Shown here: positions 12,448 through 22,057 of the stretch, in pieces
How positions within the stretch are numbered: the first letter of the stretch is position 1
Layout: each line of letters opens with the position of its first letter
NCBI GenBank assembly: GCA_030015575.1
Contig: JASDDO010000016.1
Coordinates: 66,647,396-66,711,395, forward strand
Source: Agapanthus africanus
Taxonomy: Eukaryota > Streptophyta > Magnoliopsida > Asparagales > Amaryllidaceae
DNA: 64,000 nucleotides
Direction of reading: 5' to 3'
The notes under the pieces: model-generated
Databases searched by the model: none
What the model saw: only the letters and a program-made list of their open reading frames with translations
What the model was told of the DNA's origin: nothing
Position numbers and translations under genes: made by a program

Positions 12448-13470
12448 TAAGCCACATCCGGTCTGGTACACAACATCGCATACATTATAGAGCCTACCGC
12501 AGAAGCGTAGGGTATAATAGACATGCGATCCCTCTCCAAATCAGTCTTGGGAGACATCTCTTTGGAGAGGGTGATCCCGTGACAAGCCGGTAGATTACCG
12601 TGCTTGGAATCTTCCATACTGAATCTCTTCAGTTTGGTGTCGATGTACCTGGACTGTGAGAGTCCTAATATCCTCTTGGATCTGTCACGGTAGATCCGGA
12701 TACCCAGAATGTATGAGGCATCACCCAGGTCTTTCATGGAGAACCTGTGTGACAAGAACCCCTTGACAGATTGTAGCATAGGAATGTCATTTCCTATTAA
12801 GAGAATGTCATCCACGTATAAAACGAGGAATACTACAGTTCTCGCTACAAATCTACAATAGATGCATGGTTCATCTGGATTTTTGATAAAGCCAAATTCT
12901 TTGACCGTCTCATCAAAACAGATGTTCCAACTCCGCGATGCCTGCTTGAGTCCATAAATGGACTTGAGCAACTTGCACACCTTTCCGCTGCTCCCACCCT
13001 GAATGAAACCCTCTGGCTGGTCCATATAGACACACTCCTCTAAATGACCATTTAGAAAAGCTGTCTTTACGTCCATCTGCCAAATCTCATAATCGTGGAA
13101 AGCAGTGATGGCAAGAAGGATCCGAATGGATTTCAGCATAGCTACTGGAGAAAAGGTTTCGTCATAGTCCAAACTAGGTCGCTGACGAAAACCCTTTGCT
13201 ACCAGTCTAGCTTTATAGGTCTCAACCTGTCCATCTACACCATTCTTCCTTTTGAAGATCCACTTGCATCCTACGGGTTTTACCCCATCTGGAGCAATGT
13301 CCAACGTCCATACTTTGTTGGTGTACATGGACTCCATCTCGGTCCGCATTGCATCCAGCCATTTTACCGAGTCGACGCTTTGAATGGCTTGCTGGAAGCT
13401 AGTAGGCTCATCACAATCTATGATGCAGTCCTCTCTATCCCCGTCAATGAGAAAACCGTAGTACCTTCGG
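12448..13470 (-). pseudogene. A: reverse transcriptase
   Basis: Starting at 13349 the frame codes for copia RT: an N-terminal MRTEMESMYTNKVW motif, a KWIFKRK strand, KARLVAKGF near residue 50, MDVKTAFLNG near residue 93, the YGLKQASR motif, and catalytic YVDD encoded at 12807-12818 (about residue 178). The A sequence ends at about residue 300, and the frame then runs by chance into B's LTR. Upstream, a one-base deletion near 13470 puts the integrase C-terminal region in another frame. RT residues themselves look intact, so the breaks are recent on the scale of the family. Confidence 0.9.
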
Positions 13471-14460
13471 GCGGATGAGACTGCCTACTACTCCTACGGA
13501 GTGGCGTAGGAATGTCCTGTTCTTTTGAACCTTCTGGTTCCACTAAGCTTTCAGTAATAGTTTGTGGTTCTGGAATTTCTTCCAGTTCTATTGCGCTCCC
13601 ACTTATTTCTTTTTCTAAAAACTGATGTTCCAGAAAATGGGCATTACGAGAAACAAGGACCTTTTGTTCCTCTGCGTAATAGAAAAGATACCCCCTGGAG
13701 TTCTTTGGGTATCCCACAAACTTGCACAGTACTGAGCGTGCCTCGAGCTTGTCCGTATGCTGCTTTTTGACATAAGCTGAACTTCCCTAAATCTTCAAGT
13801 ATTGAAGATAGGGTTTCTTCCCACTCCATAACTCATATGGTGTGGTAGGCACAGTCTTAGTGGGAACACGGTTCAAAAGATATGCAGCTGTTTCTAGCGC
13901 ATATCCCCAGAACGATCGCGGTAACTCAGCGTTACTCATCATGGACCGTACCATATCCAATAGGGTTCGGTTCCGTCTCTCCGATACACCGTTATGTTGC
14001 GGAGTGTATGGAGGAGTAAGCTGAGAGAGAATTCCATTCTCTTTTAAGTAATTCAGGAATTCGGCACTTAAGTATTCTCCTCCTCGATCCGATCTTAGAA
14101 TCTTGATACTTTTGCCTGTTTGTTTTTCTACTTCATTCTTATATTCCTGGAACTTATCAAAAGCTTCGGATTTATGCTTCATTAAGAAGACATGTCCGAA
14201 ACTTGAGAAATCATCTGTAAAAGTAATGAAGTAAGAAAAACCGCTTCGCGCATGTGTAGACATTGGACCGCACACGTCGCTGTGTACGAGTCCCAAGAGC
14301 TCGCTCGCTCTTTCTCCGTGTCCAGAAAACGGAGCCTTTGTCATCTTTCCTTTGAGACAGGATTGACAAGTCGCATACGATTGATATTCGAACGGATCAA
14401 AATATCCTTCAGTATGTAACTTAGTCAATCTTTTTTCATTGATGTGACCCAGTCTACAAT
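13418..14460 (-). pseudogene. A: integrase
   Basis: The segment from 14428 has the zinc-binding end (CQSCLKGKMTK) followed by the rve core. Catalytic residues are Asp51 (HSDVCGP), Asp114 (LRSDRGGEY) and Glu150 (NGVSERRN), with exactly 35 residues between the last two, the DD35E pattern. FWGYALETAAYLLNRVP is typical of the core's end. Two stops interrupt it: a TAG just before HCRLG at about 14461, and a TAG after LKI near 13787. Both stand where the family has Trp (TGG), so single G-to-A changes explain them. The C-terminal part (13418-13717) is proline- and glutamate-rich and ends at the frameshift near 13470. Confidence 0.9.
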
Positions 14461-14461
14461 G

Positions 14462-15780
14462 CTATAAGAAAGTTTTATTAATTTCTGGAGACTTTCTTTT
14501 GTGTGTATTCTGGATATTCAAAATCTGTGGTTGGTTTAAAACGTATATACCGTTGTTCAATGTACCTGACCCAATCAAAACTTGATTATGGTGAATGTTC
14601 ACTACATTACTTACAAATGCAAATTCATAACTTTCTTTAGATAATAAAGATACAGAAATGATATTACAGGTTGCATTTGGTACATAATAACAACTACGCA
14701 AAACCAAAAAGTGTTTATCTGATAATCCCAGGTGATAGTCCCCCACGGCCTCAGCATCCATGCTAGCACCGTTCGTAACTCTGAGGGTCATGTCACCTGC
14801 CTTCAAAAATCTACGCTTTCTCAATGCCTGCAAAGAATTACAGATATGAGATCCTGATCCGGTATCCAATACCCAGGATGTAGAGTTTATTGATAGACAG
14901 TTTTCAATAACATACACACCTGAAGTTGAAGCTGCAACTCGCTTCAAATCCTGTGTTCTGGCTTTCCAAGCCTTGCAATCCTGTTTCCAGTGACCACTTT
15001 TGTGACAATAGAAGCATTCTTCCTTCCCCACCAGCTTCCCCGCTACTTTTGTTGCTTTACCCTTTCCCTTCGTATCCACTTTACCGACACCGCCTCTTGG
15101 TTTGGCGGGGGATTTCTTCTTCTTGCCCTTGACTTTCGCCCTGGACCTAGAAGAGGAAGATCCTCCTACAAACAAAGTGGATGTCTCCCTACCCTTCTGT
15201 AGGGTGCCCTCAGCAGTCCTCAACATGTTCAGAAGTTCGGCAAGTTCAACCTCCTTTCCTTGCATGTTGAAGTTAAGAATGAAGTGGGCGTAAGTGGAAG
15301 GAAGGGACTGGAGAATCAAATCGGTATAGAGTTCATTCTCCAACGTGGTCCCAAGGTCCGCGAGCTCCTCTATGTAGCCGATCATCTTAATAACGTGGTC
15401 CGCTACCGATGATCCGACGGCCAACCTTGCAGAAAAAAGCTTCTTCGACACTTCGTATCTAGCGATACGAGACTACTCTCCATACAGTTCTTTTATATGG
15501 AGAAATATGGACTCTAGGTCCATATTCTCGTGCCTCCTCTGATGTTCGTTGTCCATCGAGGCTAGTACGAGGCATCTGGCCCTCGCGCAATCTATCTCCC
15601 ATGTCTTACGGATTTCTAGATCAGCGACGCTGGAGGTGGGACCTGGGACAGGGAAGCTTTGGTAGTAAGTATATACCCCAGCTTGTCATAAGTGATAGCC
15701 ATCTTGACATTCCTGAGCCAATCTTTGTAGTTTGGCCCTGTCAATATATTTTTATCTAATAGTAACTTAAGTCCGGTCAT
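14462..15780 (-). pseudogene. A: gag and protease
   Basis: The likely start is ATG at 15780 (MTGLKLLLDKN), just after a pyrimidine-rich GCAG motif. The first segment (15780-15616) ends at a +1 frameshift near 15620. A TAG interrupts the next stretch at about 15473, and the frame then stays open from 15451 to 14462 (329 codons). Seen there: the gag capsid region, a basic KGKKKK/GKGKATK linker, a CCHC knuckle C-X2-C-X4-H-X4-C at residues 146-159 for RNA binding, and the aspartic protease motif DTGSGS at 196-201. It ends in the pre-integrase region with IGSGTL and NTHKRKS. Confidence 0.9.
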
Positions 15781-15792
15781 GTTGAATGGTCG

Positions 15793-15816
15793 CTGCAATT
15801 AGGAGAGAGAAAAGAA
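15793..15816 (-). promoter_or_regulatory. Candidate 3' splice site before gag (A)
   Basis: Minus strand shows a pyrimidine-rich tract then GCAG just before CGACCAT and the gag ATG. Equivalent spots in E (AG ending at 32114) and F (AG ending at 37845) keep the tract and the AG, while B is altered. It could be a splice acceptor removing the leader, or simply a conserved leader end. Not proven. Confidence 0.35.
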
Positions 15817-15963
15817 ACACTTTAGCATGAAGCTCTTGCAAGTTTAGAGTGGATTTTAGTTTGTATAAACTGGATGGCTCCCACTGTTTCTCGAATCCCT
15901 TCTCAAACCATAAAGAAAAGGATTAGTCGGGATCATTCTCACCGTACAATACTTGCTTAACCG
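15817..15963 (-). other. A: leader, gag-proximal part
   Basis: Non-coding stretch between the gag start and element C. It contains a conserved block with the words cagtgggag and cttgcaag, also present in the leaders of B, E and F immediately before gag. Confidence 0.7.
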
Positions 15964-15968
15964 TTCAG
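15964..15968. repeat. Target site duplication of C (left copy)
   Basis: TTCAG, repeated at 23776-23780, defining 15969-23775 as one insertion in A's leader. Confidence 0.92.
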
Positions 15969-16432
15969 TGTTCATCACAGAATACTGCATTTTATACCGC
16001 CCATTCTTACGCTCGGTTGTTTATAGGTAGGTGCTTTTAATCCGTGTTTGTTACATATTTGCAGGATACAGGTTCTCGGTTCTAAAACGGTGGAATTCAT
16101 GGAAAACGCGACAAAATCCGGGTTCCTGCCAACTACTGAGAAAACACGGTCTCCGCTCGTCATCCGTATGTTGCCAGATACCAGTTTAAGAAGACAAAAT
16201 GTCAAATCAATGTCACCTTCATGCACAAGGCTCAATGGCAACAACAAGTTCCAAGAAATCTACGCGGAGCTCGAGGCAATCATGACAAAAGACATCCACA
16301 AAAAGTCCACCTTTCCACAACAGAAATTCTGGAAGAATTGTGAATGTATTTTCAGAAAATACATATACCAGACAACAAAGGACAAGAAACCAGGGAAGCA
16401 CAGAAAATCAGAGCCCCTAAACCCTCTATAGT

Positions 16433-16480
16433 GCGGCGGATCCGCGGCCAATAGGGGGTATTGGCGGCGGATCCGCGGCC
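16433..16480 (+). repeat. C LTR: GC palindrome pair
   Basis: Two identical 17-bp units GCGGCGGATCCGCGGCC at 16433-16449 and 16464-16480, 14 bp apart, with CCAATA and TATTGG facing each other in the gap so the pair itself can fold. They lie about 90-140 bp upstream of the TATA box. The right LTR has the same pair at 22522-22538 and 22553-22569, with one C-to-T change. Confidence 0.85.
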
Positions 16481-16570
16481 AAGTGGAGCCCTCTCTCTGA
16501 CGTTTTTCTGGGGTGTTTTGGTCTTTTCATATGTGGTCTGCTGGTTGCCCTAGAACTCCATTCTCCTGCC

Positions 16571-16578
16571 TATAAATA
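16571..16578 (+). promoter_or_regulatory. TATA box of C's LTR promoter
   Basis: TATAAATA with GC-rich bases on the left and a purine-rich segment about 30 bp downstream, a good plant core promoter. Repeated in the right LTR at 22670-22677. Confidence 0.65.
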
Positions 16579-17684
16579 CAGCAGATCTGAGCCAAACCAA
16601 GAGAGCTTTTCTTTAGCCTCTTTTTTGTGTAGTTTTGTTCTTCTTCTTCTTCTTCATTCTTTCTCCATTAAAATTGTAGTGAGAGCTTTTTGAGTGGAAG
16701 ATTAATGAAGATGAGGGATTTTTATCTTTCTTGTTAGTTTCGCTCCCCCTTGAGATTTTTGCTTTCTCTTGATCATTCAACCTCTTCATTGAGCTTGAAT
16801 GGTTAAGGGTTAGTTATGATCTCAAGGGTCGTATTTTCTCACGGGACTAGTTCTTCACTTCACATGCGTTCTCTACCCTTCCCTTGATCTTGCAACCTCT
16901 TCATTGAGCTTGCAAGTTTAAGGGTTGGCTATTGATCACATGCTTGGCTTGAGTTCTACTTCCGCGTTCTTTTTATTTGCTTATTTATTACTTGCATTCT
17001 TCATTCTTGCTTTACTTACTTGCAATTTTATTCCATGTACTTTAATTACTTGTATCTTTTCTTTTCTTTGTTCTTTTCTTTTTGTTCTCTCTTTTTGGTT
17101 CTTTCTTGTGAATGAATGTAATTATTATTGTTAAGAAGAAATACGGTATTATAAGTTAACATTTCTTTGCCAATTCCTTTTCCCGTTATTTTCCATTTGA
17201 ACTTCGCCCAAACCATACGCAAGCGCTCCGTTAGGCACCCTACCCTAACAAGGTAACGGTGATTCCTAACCGCGACCGGTTGCGTTCGGTTTGGCCGGAG
17301 GCGAAAGCAAGAGACAAGAACGGAAGGACAAGGGTAAATAAGCCGGATTCCACGAATACCGCGCTTAAATCCCCTATTCCACGTTGTTGCCAATTGTTTA
17401 GCTTCAATTGGTCAAGACTCGGCTCAAAGGTTTTGAGTACGGATTTCTTAGCTTACAATCTCGTATCTTTTCTTAACAACTTTATACTTGCAAATATTAC
17501 ACTTAGGATAGATCAAACAAACATACAGATTCTTTATTGACTCGTCTAAGACAAGAAGGTAAGATACCACCATCTCCCTGTGGACCGACCCGTGCTCACC
17601 GGCTAGCTGCAAAGCGACACCGTCCTGATCGCGGTTACACTTAAATTCTTTGAACATCCGACACGCCAAAAGCGTGCGATCAAA

Positions 17685-17702
17685 TGGCGCCGTTGCCGGG
17701 GA
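17685..17702 (+). other. Primer binding site of element C
   Basis: TGGCGCCGTTGCCGGGGA, 18 bases complementary to the 3' end of plant tRNA-Asp, two bases after the LTR. Confidence 0.93.
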
Positions 17703-18746
17703 GACGGTAGCGTATTTTCTTTCTTGTTATTCGGGTTAATATTCTTTTTGTATATATATAAAAAAAAATATTCTTTTTGTTTTTTTTTATCATTTTTGTG
17801 GGCAATTGTGCAGATTTTTGCAGATTTGCAAACTGCAATTGTGGGGAGCAAAGTGTACGTTCAAAGTTAAGGTGATTACGGAGTACAGTGCCAAAGATCC
17901 GGGTAGTTTGACCCGCGCAAGCGAACCTTTCAAGCTTACCGGATTTGATTCAACGGGGGTTTCCTAACCCAAAACTTAAACGGTACGTACGTTACTAACA
18001 CCTTCTTCTCAAATCCGACGCTTCCAATATACTATTCTTTGCAGGATTCTTTGCAAGTTCGCTAGCAAACGCCAAAATTGACTAACCCGTATTTGTTGCA
18101 GCGCCGCGCTTAAAATAAAAAAAAACGATTGTTTGATTCTTTATAGAATTTTTTGAATTGCGCATTGCATCAATTAATACGGACTTAATGGCAAGCGAAC
18201 CCCACAACATACGGTAAAGGATTTCATCACCTTTTCCGTGGCCCACAAATCACGAACTTGAGCATAACGATTACCCGCACAAATTTAAAAGAAACTAGAC
18301 TTTAAGCCTTAAGGACTTCGCGCTCACTAGGAGAAGTTAACTGTGTTTAGAACCTTGCTTAACGGTATATTGTTTATGGGGTGTCTAGGAAAGTGTTAAC
18401 GGCGAAACCGCCAAAAGAGAAAGGGTTATTTAATTAAGGAACTTCGCGAAAGCGTTGGAAAACCTCCCCTTATCTCTGCACTTACCTGGCCTCGTGATCA
18501 GTGTATCTTGAGTCTGTTTCTCGACACAGTTTAACTTCGACAATCAAGTTCTTGACCAGGTCTAGTTGACCTAGGTGAACCCTAGAACGATTAAGTGTGT
18601 GGTATTTTTGTGTCGTGATTGTTTTTGTCCATATTCTTTTTATGTATACTTCATTCTTTTGTTAATATAAAAAAAAATTTAAAAAAAAAAAATCATTCAT
18701 TTTTCCCTTCCTCTTCTCTTCCTTTCTTTCCTTCTCTCTTCATATC
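17703..18746 (+). other. C: leader
   Basis: Non-coding. It contains a CAG-GATTCTTTGC motif (about 18041-18055) also found in D (about 60728-60740), a possible splice acceptor, then a block alignable with D (ttcatcacc...cccacaaatcac). After that comes the module shared with copia leaders (18380-18495). An A-rich tract precedes the ORF at 18665-18692. Confidence 0.75.
18380..18495 (+). other. C: leader module shared with copia A and E and with D
   Basis: Starts at GTGTCTAGGAAAGTGTTAAC. A 40-bp core at about 18429-18468 agrees with the complement of A 23804-23843 at 38 of 40 positions by eye. It contains a CGC-GAAA-GCG mini-hairpin with a GNRA-type loop, and GGCG-AAAC-CGCC sits just before it. 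E carries the related form GTGC-GAAA-GCAC. Confidence 0.8.
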
Positions 18747-20426
18747 ATGGGTACTCCACCTCGAAAAACTCTTGCCGAACTTTGGTACCCACAACCAGAC
18801 ATTACTTCATACGGTTCTTGTTTTGGCCGAACATCGAACGGCCCCTCCATGCCCAAAGTTTCACTGAAAGATCGCATAGCAGCGTCTAGGACAAACACTT
18901 GCGCTCCTCATTCCACTTCGTATCAACCGTTTCAAACATTCACTCCCGCTTATGTTGATACCCCTTCTGCAAGCCGTCCTTTGTCCATCGCTGAACGAAT
19001 TGATCAATCCCGTAGCCGATCTTTCACTCCTTTCACCACTTCAAATTCTTGGGATCAACAATTCCATTCACCTTCCTATCTAAATGTTGATCCTGCTCCT
19101 GTCCAGCCATTCAATTCCTACCAATCCTATCCTACTTTTGCACCTTCCCTAGACATAGCATCAGAACCGCCATTTGGGAGTTTTCAGTATCCAAACAACT
19201 TTGAATCTTTTGCTGAAACCCCTTCACAACCAATGTCTAGTCTGGAACAATCATTCGAAGATTTTAGGGTAGCGTCAAGCCAATAGATGATGGATTTGAA
19301 TGCGTCCATGGCCGCCCTCATGCAACCTAGTGACCCGGTAGCTAGTTTTCAACTAGCTCCAACTTTTTCAACGTATGATGAGGCGGCAGGACAGGCTGTG
19401 AATTCGAGTGGAGAGCGTGAGATGTACCCCCTTCCAAGTCAAACCTACTCGTCCCAAATTAAATCCCACAACTCCTGTTTTGAATGTCTATCTAGTGTTC
19501 CAAACGATTCACCAGTTGAAGATAGAATGATTAATGAAGTGTGCGACTTCGTAGTGTTTGATTTGCCCGATTGTAAAGGGTCTCTTCCAAGTGAAACCAA
19601 TCCCAAACCTTCTGACCTCCACACCTCCACTCTAGAACCTGAATTGATTGAAATCCATGCTTTTGATGAGGTGTCTGAGAATATTAATTTTCACTTGATC
19701 GAGAATATTGACGCTGGGAACATTTTGGATGATGAACCAGTAGATTTGGCTAAGGTTGTCTCTTCAAATCATCATCCCGAGTCTTTAACTGTTTTTCCCG
19801 AACTTCATATGCGTCTTGATATTAATGATAAAGGCATGGATGAGATAAATTTTGAGGAGAATATTGAGGATAGTTTTGAGGATGAAACAGTTTTAATTGA
19901 TGAGTCGGATTTTCCAATTCATCCTGTTCCTTTCATTGACTGTGTGCACCCTCCCGAAACCCTAACCGATGCCCCTCCTCGATCACTTCCCTCCATCCTT
20001 TCCATCGTTCCGACCTTGCAAGAACCCGTCTCACTTACATTTCATATGTCTGGTTTACCAAGTTCGGCGTACCCATGGTTTCTTACGAATCTTGAGGGAT
20101 TTGATCCAATTTCTCGCCATATTGATAGATTAGTACAATCCATCTTTTCACATCGATCATTACAGGTTGTACTAATTTATTCAATCCATTTCCACCCGCA
20201 AGTTCGTATTCCACTTCTTTTTCCCTTCCGCCATTCTTCTTCCTCTAATATACCGAGACCGTATCCCGCCTCTCTCTGCATACGGTCTCGCGTATTCTCC
20301 ATTTCTTATCTCATCACCTTCTTTCACCAGCCACTGCTTCATCATGATAAGATTTTTGAATGGTTGGTGTTAACTTTTGGCCTGTGTAAGGCCTTGTATA
20401 GCTTGACACTGTTCTTTCCCCCCTAA
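18747..20426 (+). pseudogene. C: long ORF of unknown function, split by an in-frame TAG
   Basis: One frame runs for 560 codons with a single TAG at 19284-19286 (context CAA TAG ATG ATG). Part 1 (179 codons, ATG at 18747) is rich in Ser, Pro, Gln and aromatic residues, with the repeated theme LKDRIAASR / IAERIDQSR. Part 2 (379 codons) is acidic in the middle (EENIEDSFEDE) and ends with a Phe/Leu/Ser-rich region. I see no zinc knuckle, protease, RT or integrase motif. The start PPRKTLAELW recalls the TL-x-EL beginning of some Athila/Tat gags, but that is weak. It could be a degenerate gag or the extra ORF of Tat-type elements. The stop may be a single mutation, or the parts may be used separately, since ATG follows at once. 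Confidence 0.6.
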
Positions 20427-20444
20427 TCCCGAACTTCATCGCTT

Positions 20445-20482
20445 AACAGTGGAAACACTGTTTTACTTAAGTTTGGGGGGGA
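20445..20482 (+). other. C: hairpin plus internal PPT-like tract, copy 1
   Basis: Stem AACAGTG/CACTGTT with a GAAA loop (20445-20462), then AAGTTTGGGGGGGA at 20469-20482, just after the ORF. It resembles the true hairpin-PPT at the 3' LTR. Candidate central PPT. Confidence 0.6.
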
Positions 20483-20578
20483 CATTTTTTTTTGTATATA
20501 TTTTTTGTTTTCCTTTTTTGTTTTATATATAATTTGTTTTTAGTGAGCGCCGGCAATTTTGACCCTCTTGGTATAGCC

Positions 20579-20616
20579 TGACAGTGAGGGCACTGTCAAG
20601 TTTAAGTTTGGGGGTG
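20579..20616 (+). other. C: hairpin plus internal PPT-like tract, copy 2
   Basis: Stem TGACAGTG/CACTGTCA around AGGG (20579-20598), then AAGTTTGGGGGTG at 20604-20616. Same layout as copy 1, with a longer and partly different stem that still pairs perfectly. Confidence 0.6.
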
Positions 20617-22018
20617 TGCTCTGTAAGCTTTCTTCCTTCGCATTCATTTGTATATTTTGCATTTGCATACCTTATTAAAAACCCACAAAAATCAAAAAAT
20701 TTCGAAAAACATAAAAACTTTTCTGTCAAGTTAGATTGTGGAAGAACTCTGATTCAACATTCGACGGTTTTTGTTTGAAAAAATAGGAATAACTAAATCT
20801 TATGTTTAGATTTTGAAAACCTGAAAGATAACTCTCCTTTGAAGTTAACTATAGCTGATATACGTCTTTACATCACACTACACGTGTCGTAAGATTTTGG
20901 GAATTAGATGACAAGTCTTTCATGTTTAAACTTTTAAACAGATAAATGATTTTCTGAGGATCAAATAGGTTTGTTCTGAAATAAGTAATGTCAAGAATAG
21001 TTTATGAAGTAAAGCGAATATGAAGGAATGTTATTGATGCCGTAATTGGAGCTAAGTCTGAAAAATAACCCATCTAAAACTTGATTGGAATGATTACACA
21101 CCAAACCCACTAAACACGTCTTTTATCCAAAAAAATATTTGAACTGCCGGTTATACCTCCGTTCGTATTAAATCATCTGATTTTCACGACAAAACTGTCT
21201 TTTGTTTTTTGGACCTAGGTAACTTGAGTAATTAAGTCCGCTGGGGTGTTTCTACACCTAATGCCCTAAAACCAACTGGTTTGGGTGCATTGGCCCAAAG
21301 CTCGCTAAGAAGCCTAGAAAGTCCAGTTTAAAACAAAGTCAAGCAAGTGTTCTCTCCGAGTTAAAATTTCTAACGGTTCTTTGTGTGAGAATAATCTTGA
21401 TAAAAGACAGGCTTTTATAAAAAAAAATTTAACGGAGATATGAAGGTTTTATTCTATGATAAAGACTATTGCACGTTCACAGAGGTGGGTATGAAATGAA
21501 AACAAGAAATAGGTGGAGTGAAAAATACGACTTAGTTTCCTGTTAAGGAAGATAGAAATTCTGAAGTTGAAACCTTACTGGAAAACGAAACTTGAAAAAT
21601 GCTTAACTCTTTATAAAACTTATGTGATCCTTTTAAAATTGTTATCTGGGCTTTATTGTGCGACATGATGACTTTAATCGATCCTTCTGGAACTTAACGA
21701 CACTATTTGCACTGCACGTAAAGACATATAAAATCTGTAGTTAAATAAGAAGCGAGGTGTGAAAAATAAAGGTTCGATAGTCTAGACTTAGGATTATAGA
21801 ATTGTTATTTTCTGAAACAAAAACTTTAGGTTTGAATCATAGTTATTTTACAAAACCAACTTGAACGGATTTTGTGGGTGTAATCCGCTGAAAACCCTCA
21901 GGAGACAACACTCCTCCTACTAGGGACACCTAGAGGTTTAACGGCTTGTTGCACATGCTCAGTGCAATCGCGTTCCCTGCGAAAGTGCGGTTATCATTAT
22001 AATTTTGTGAATAATTGG
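20617..22018 (+). other. C: 3' non-coding region
   Basis: AT-rich, no ORF. Two blocks are conserved in D's inverted 3' part: one near 21258-21290 (ctaatgccctaaaaccaact, complement at about 63500-63535) and one at about 21866-21990 (complement at about 62960-63066), despite unrelated LTR sequence. The rest shows nothing I can name. Confidence 0.7.
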
Positions 22019-22057
22019 TTTTGCTCGGGACGAGCAAAAGTTAAGTTTGGGGTTATT
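22019..22057 (+). other. C: hairpin and polypurine tract
   Basis: TTTTGCTCG-GGA-CGAGCAAAA (22019-22039), a perfect 9-bp stem, then AAGTTTGGGG (22043-22052) five bases before the 3' LTR. This arrangement is known from Athila/Tat elements, where the PPT primes second-strand synthesis. Confidence 0.85.

Larger units (their letters stand above)
15969..17682 (+). repeat. 5' LTR of element C
   Basis: Begins TGTTCATC and ends GCGATCA, directly before the primer site. It holds a GC palindrome pair (16433-16480), a TATA box (16571-16578) and pyrimidine-rich downstream sequence. Its last 100 bp (ccctgtggaccgaccc then a GACACC motif) resemble the same part of D's LTR. Confidence 0.92.

Noticed and set aside
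16048-16431. Open frame of 127 codons in both LTRs of C
   Set aside because: Sits upstream of the TATA box, hence probably outside the transcript start region, with no recognisable domain.
17685-17702. tRNA gene fragments at the primer sites
   Set aside because: Only 12-19 bases complementary to tRNA 3' ends, next to LTRs; these are primer binding sites.
18361-18495. Hammerhead ribozyme in the shared leader module, suggested by its GAAA motifs
   Set aside because: No CTGATGA core or matching stems nearby; the GAAA sits in small hairpin loops instead.
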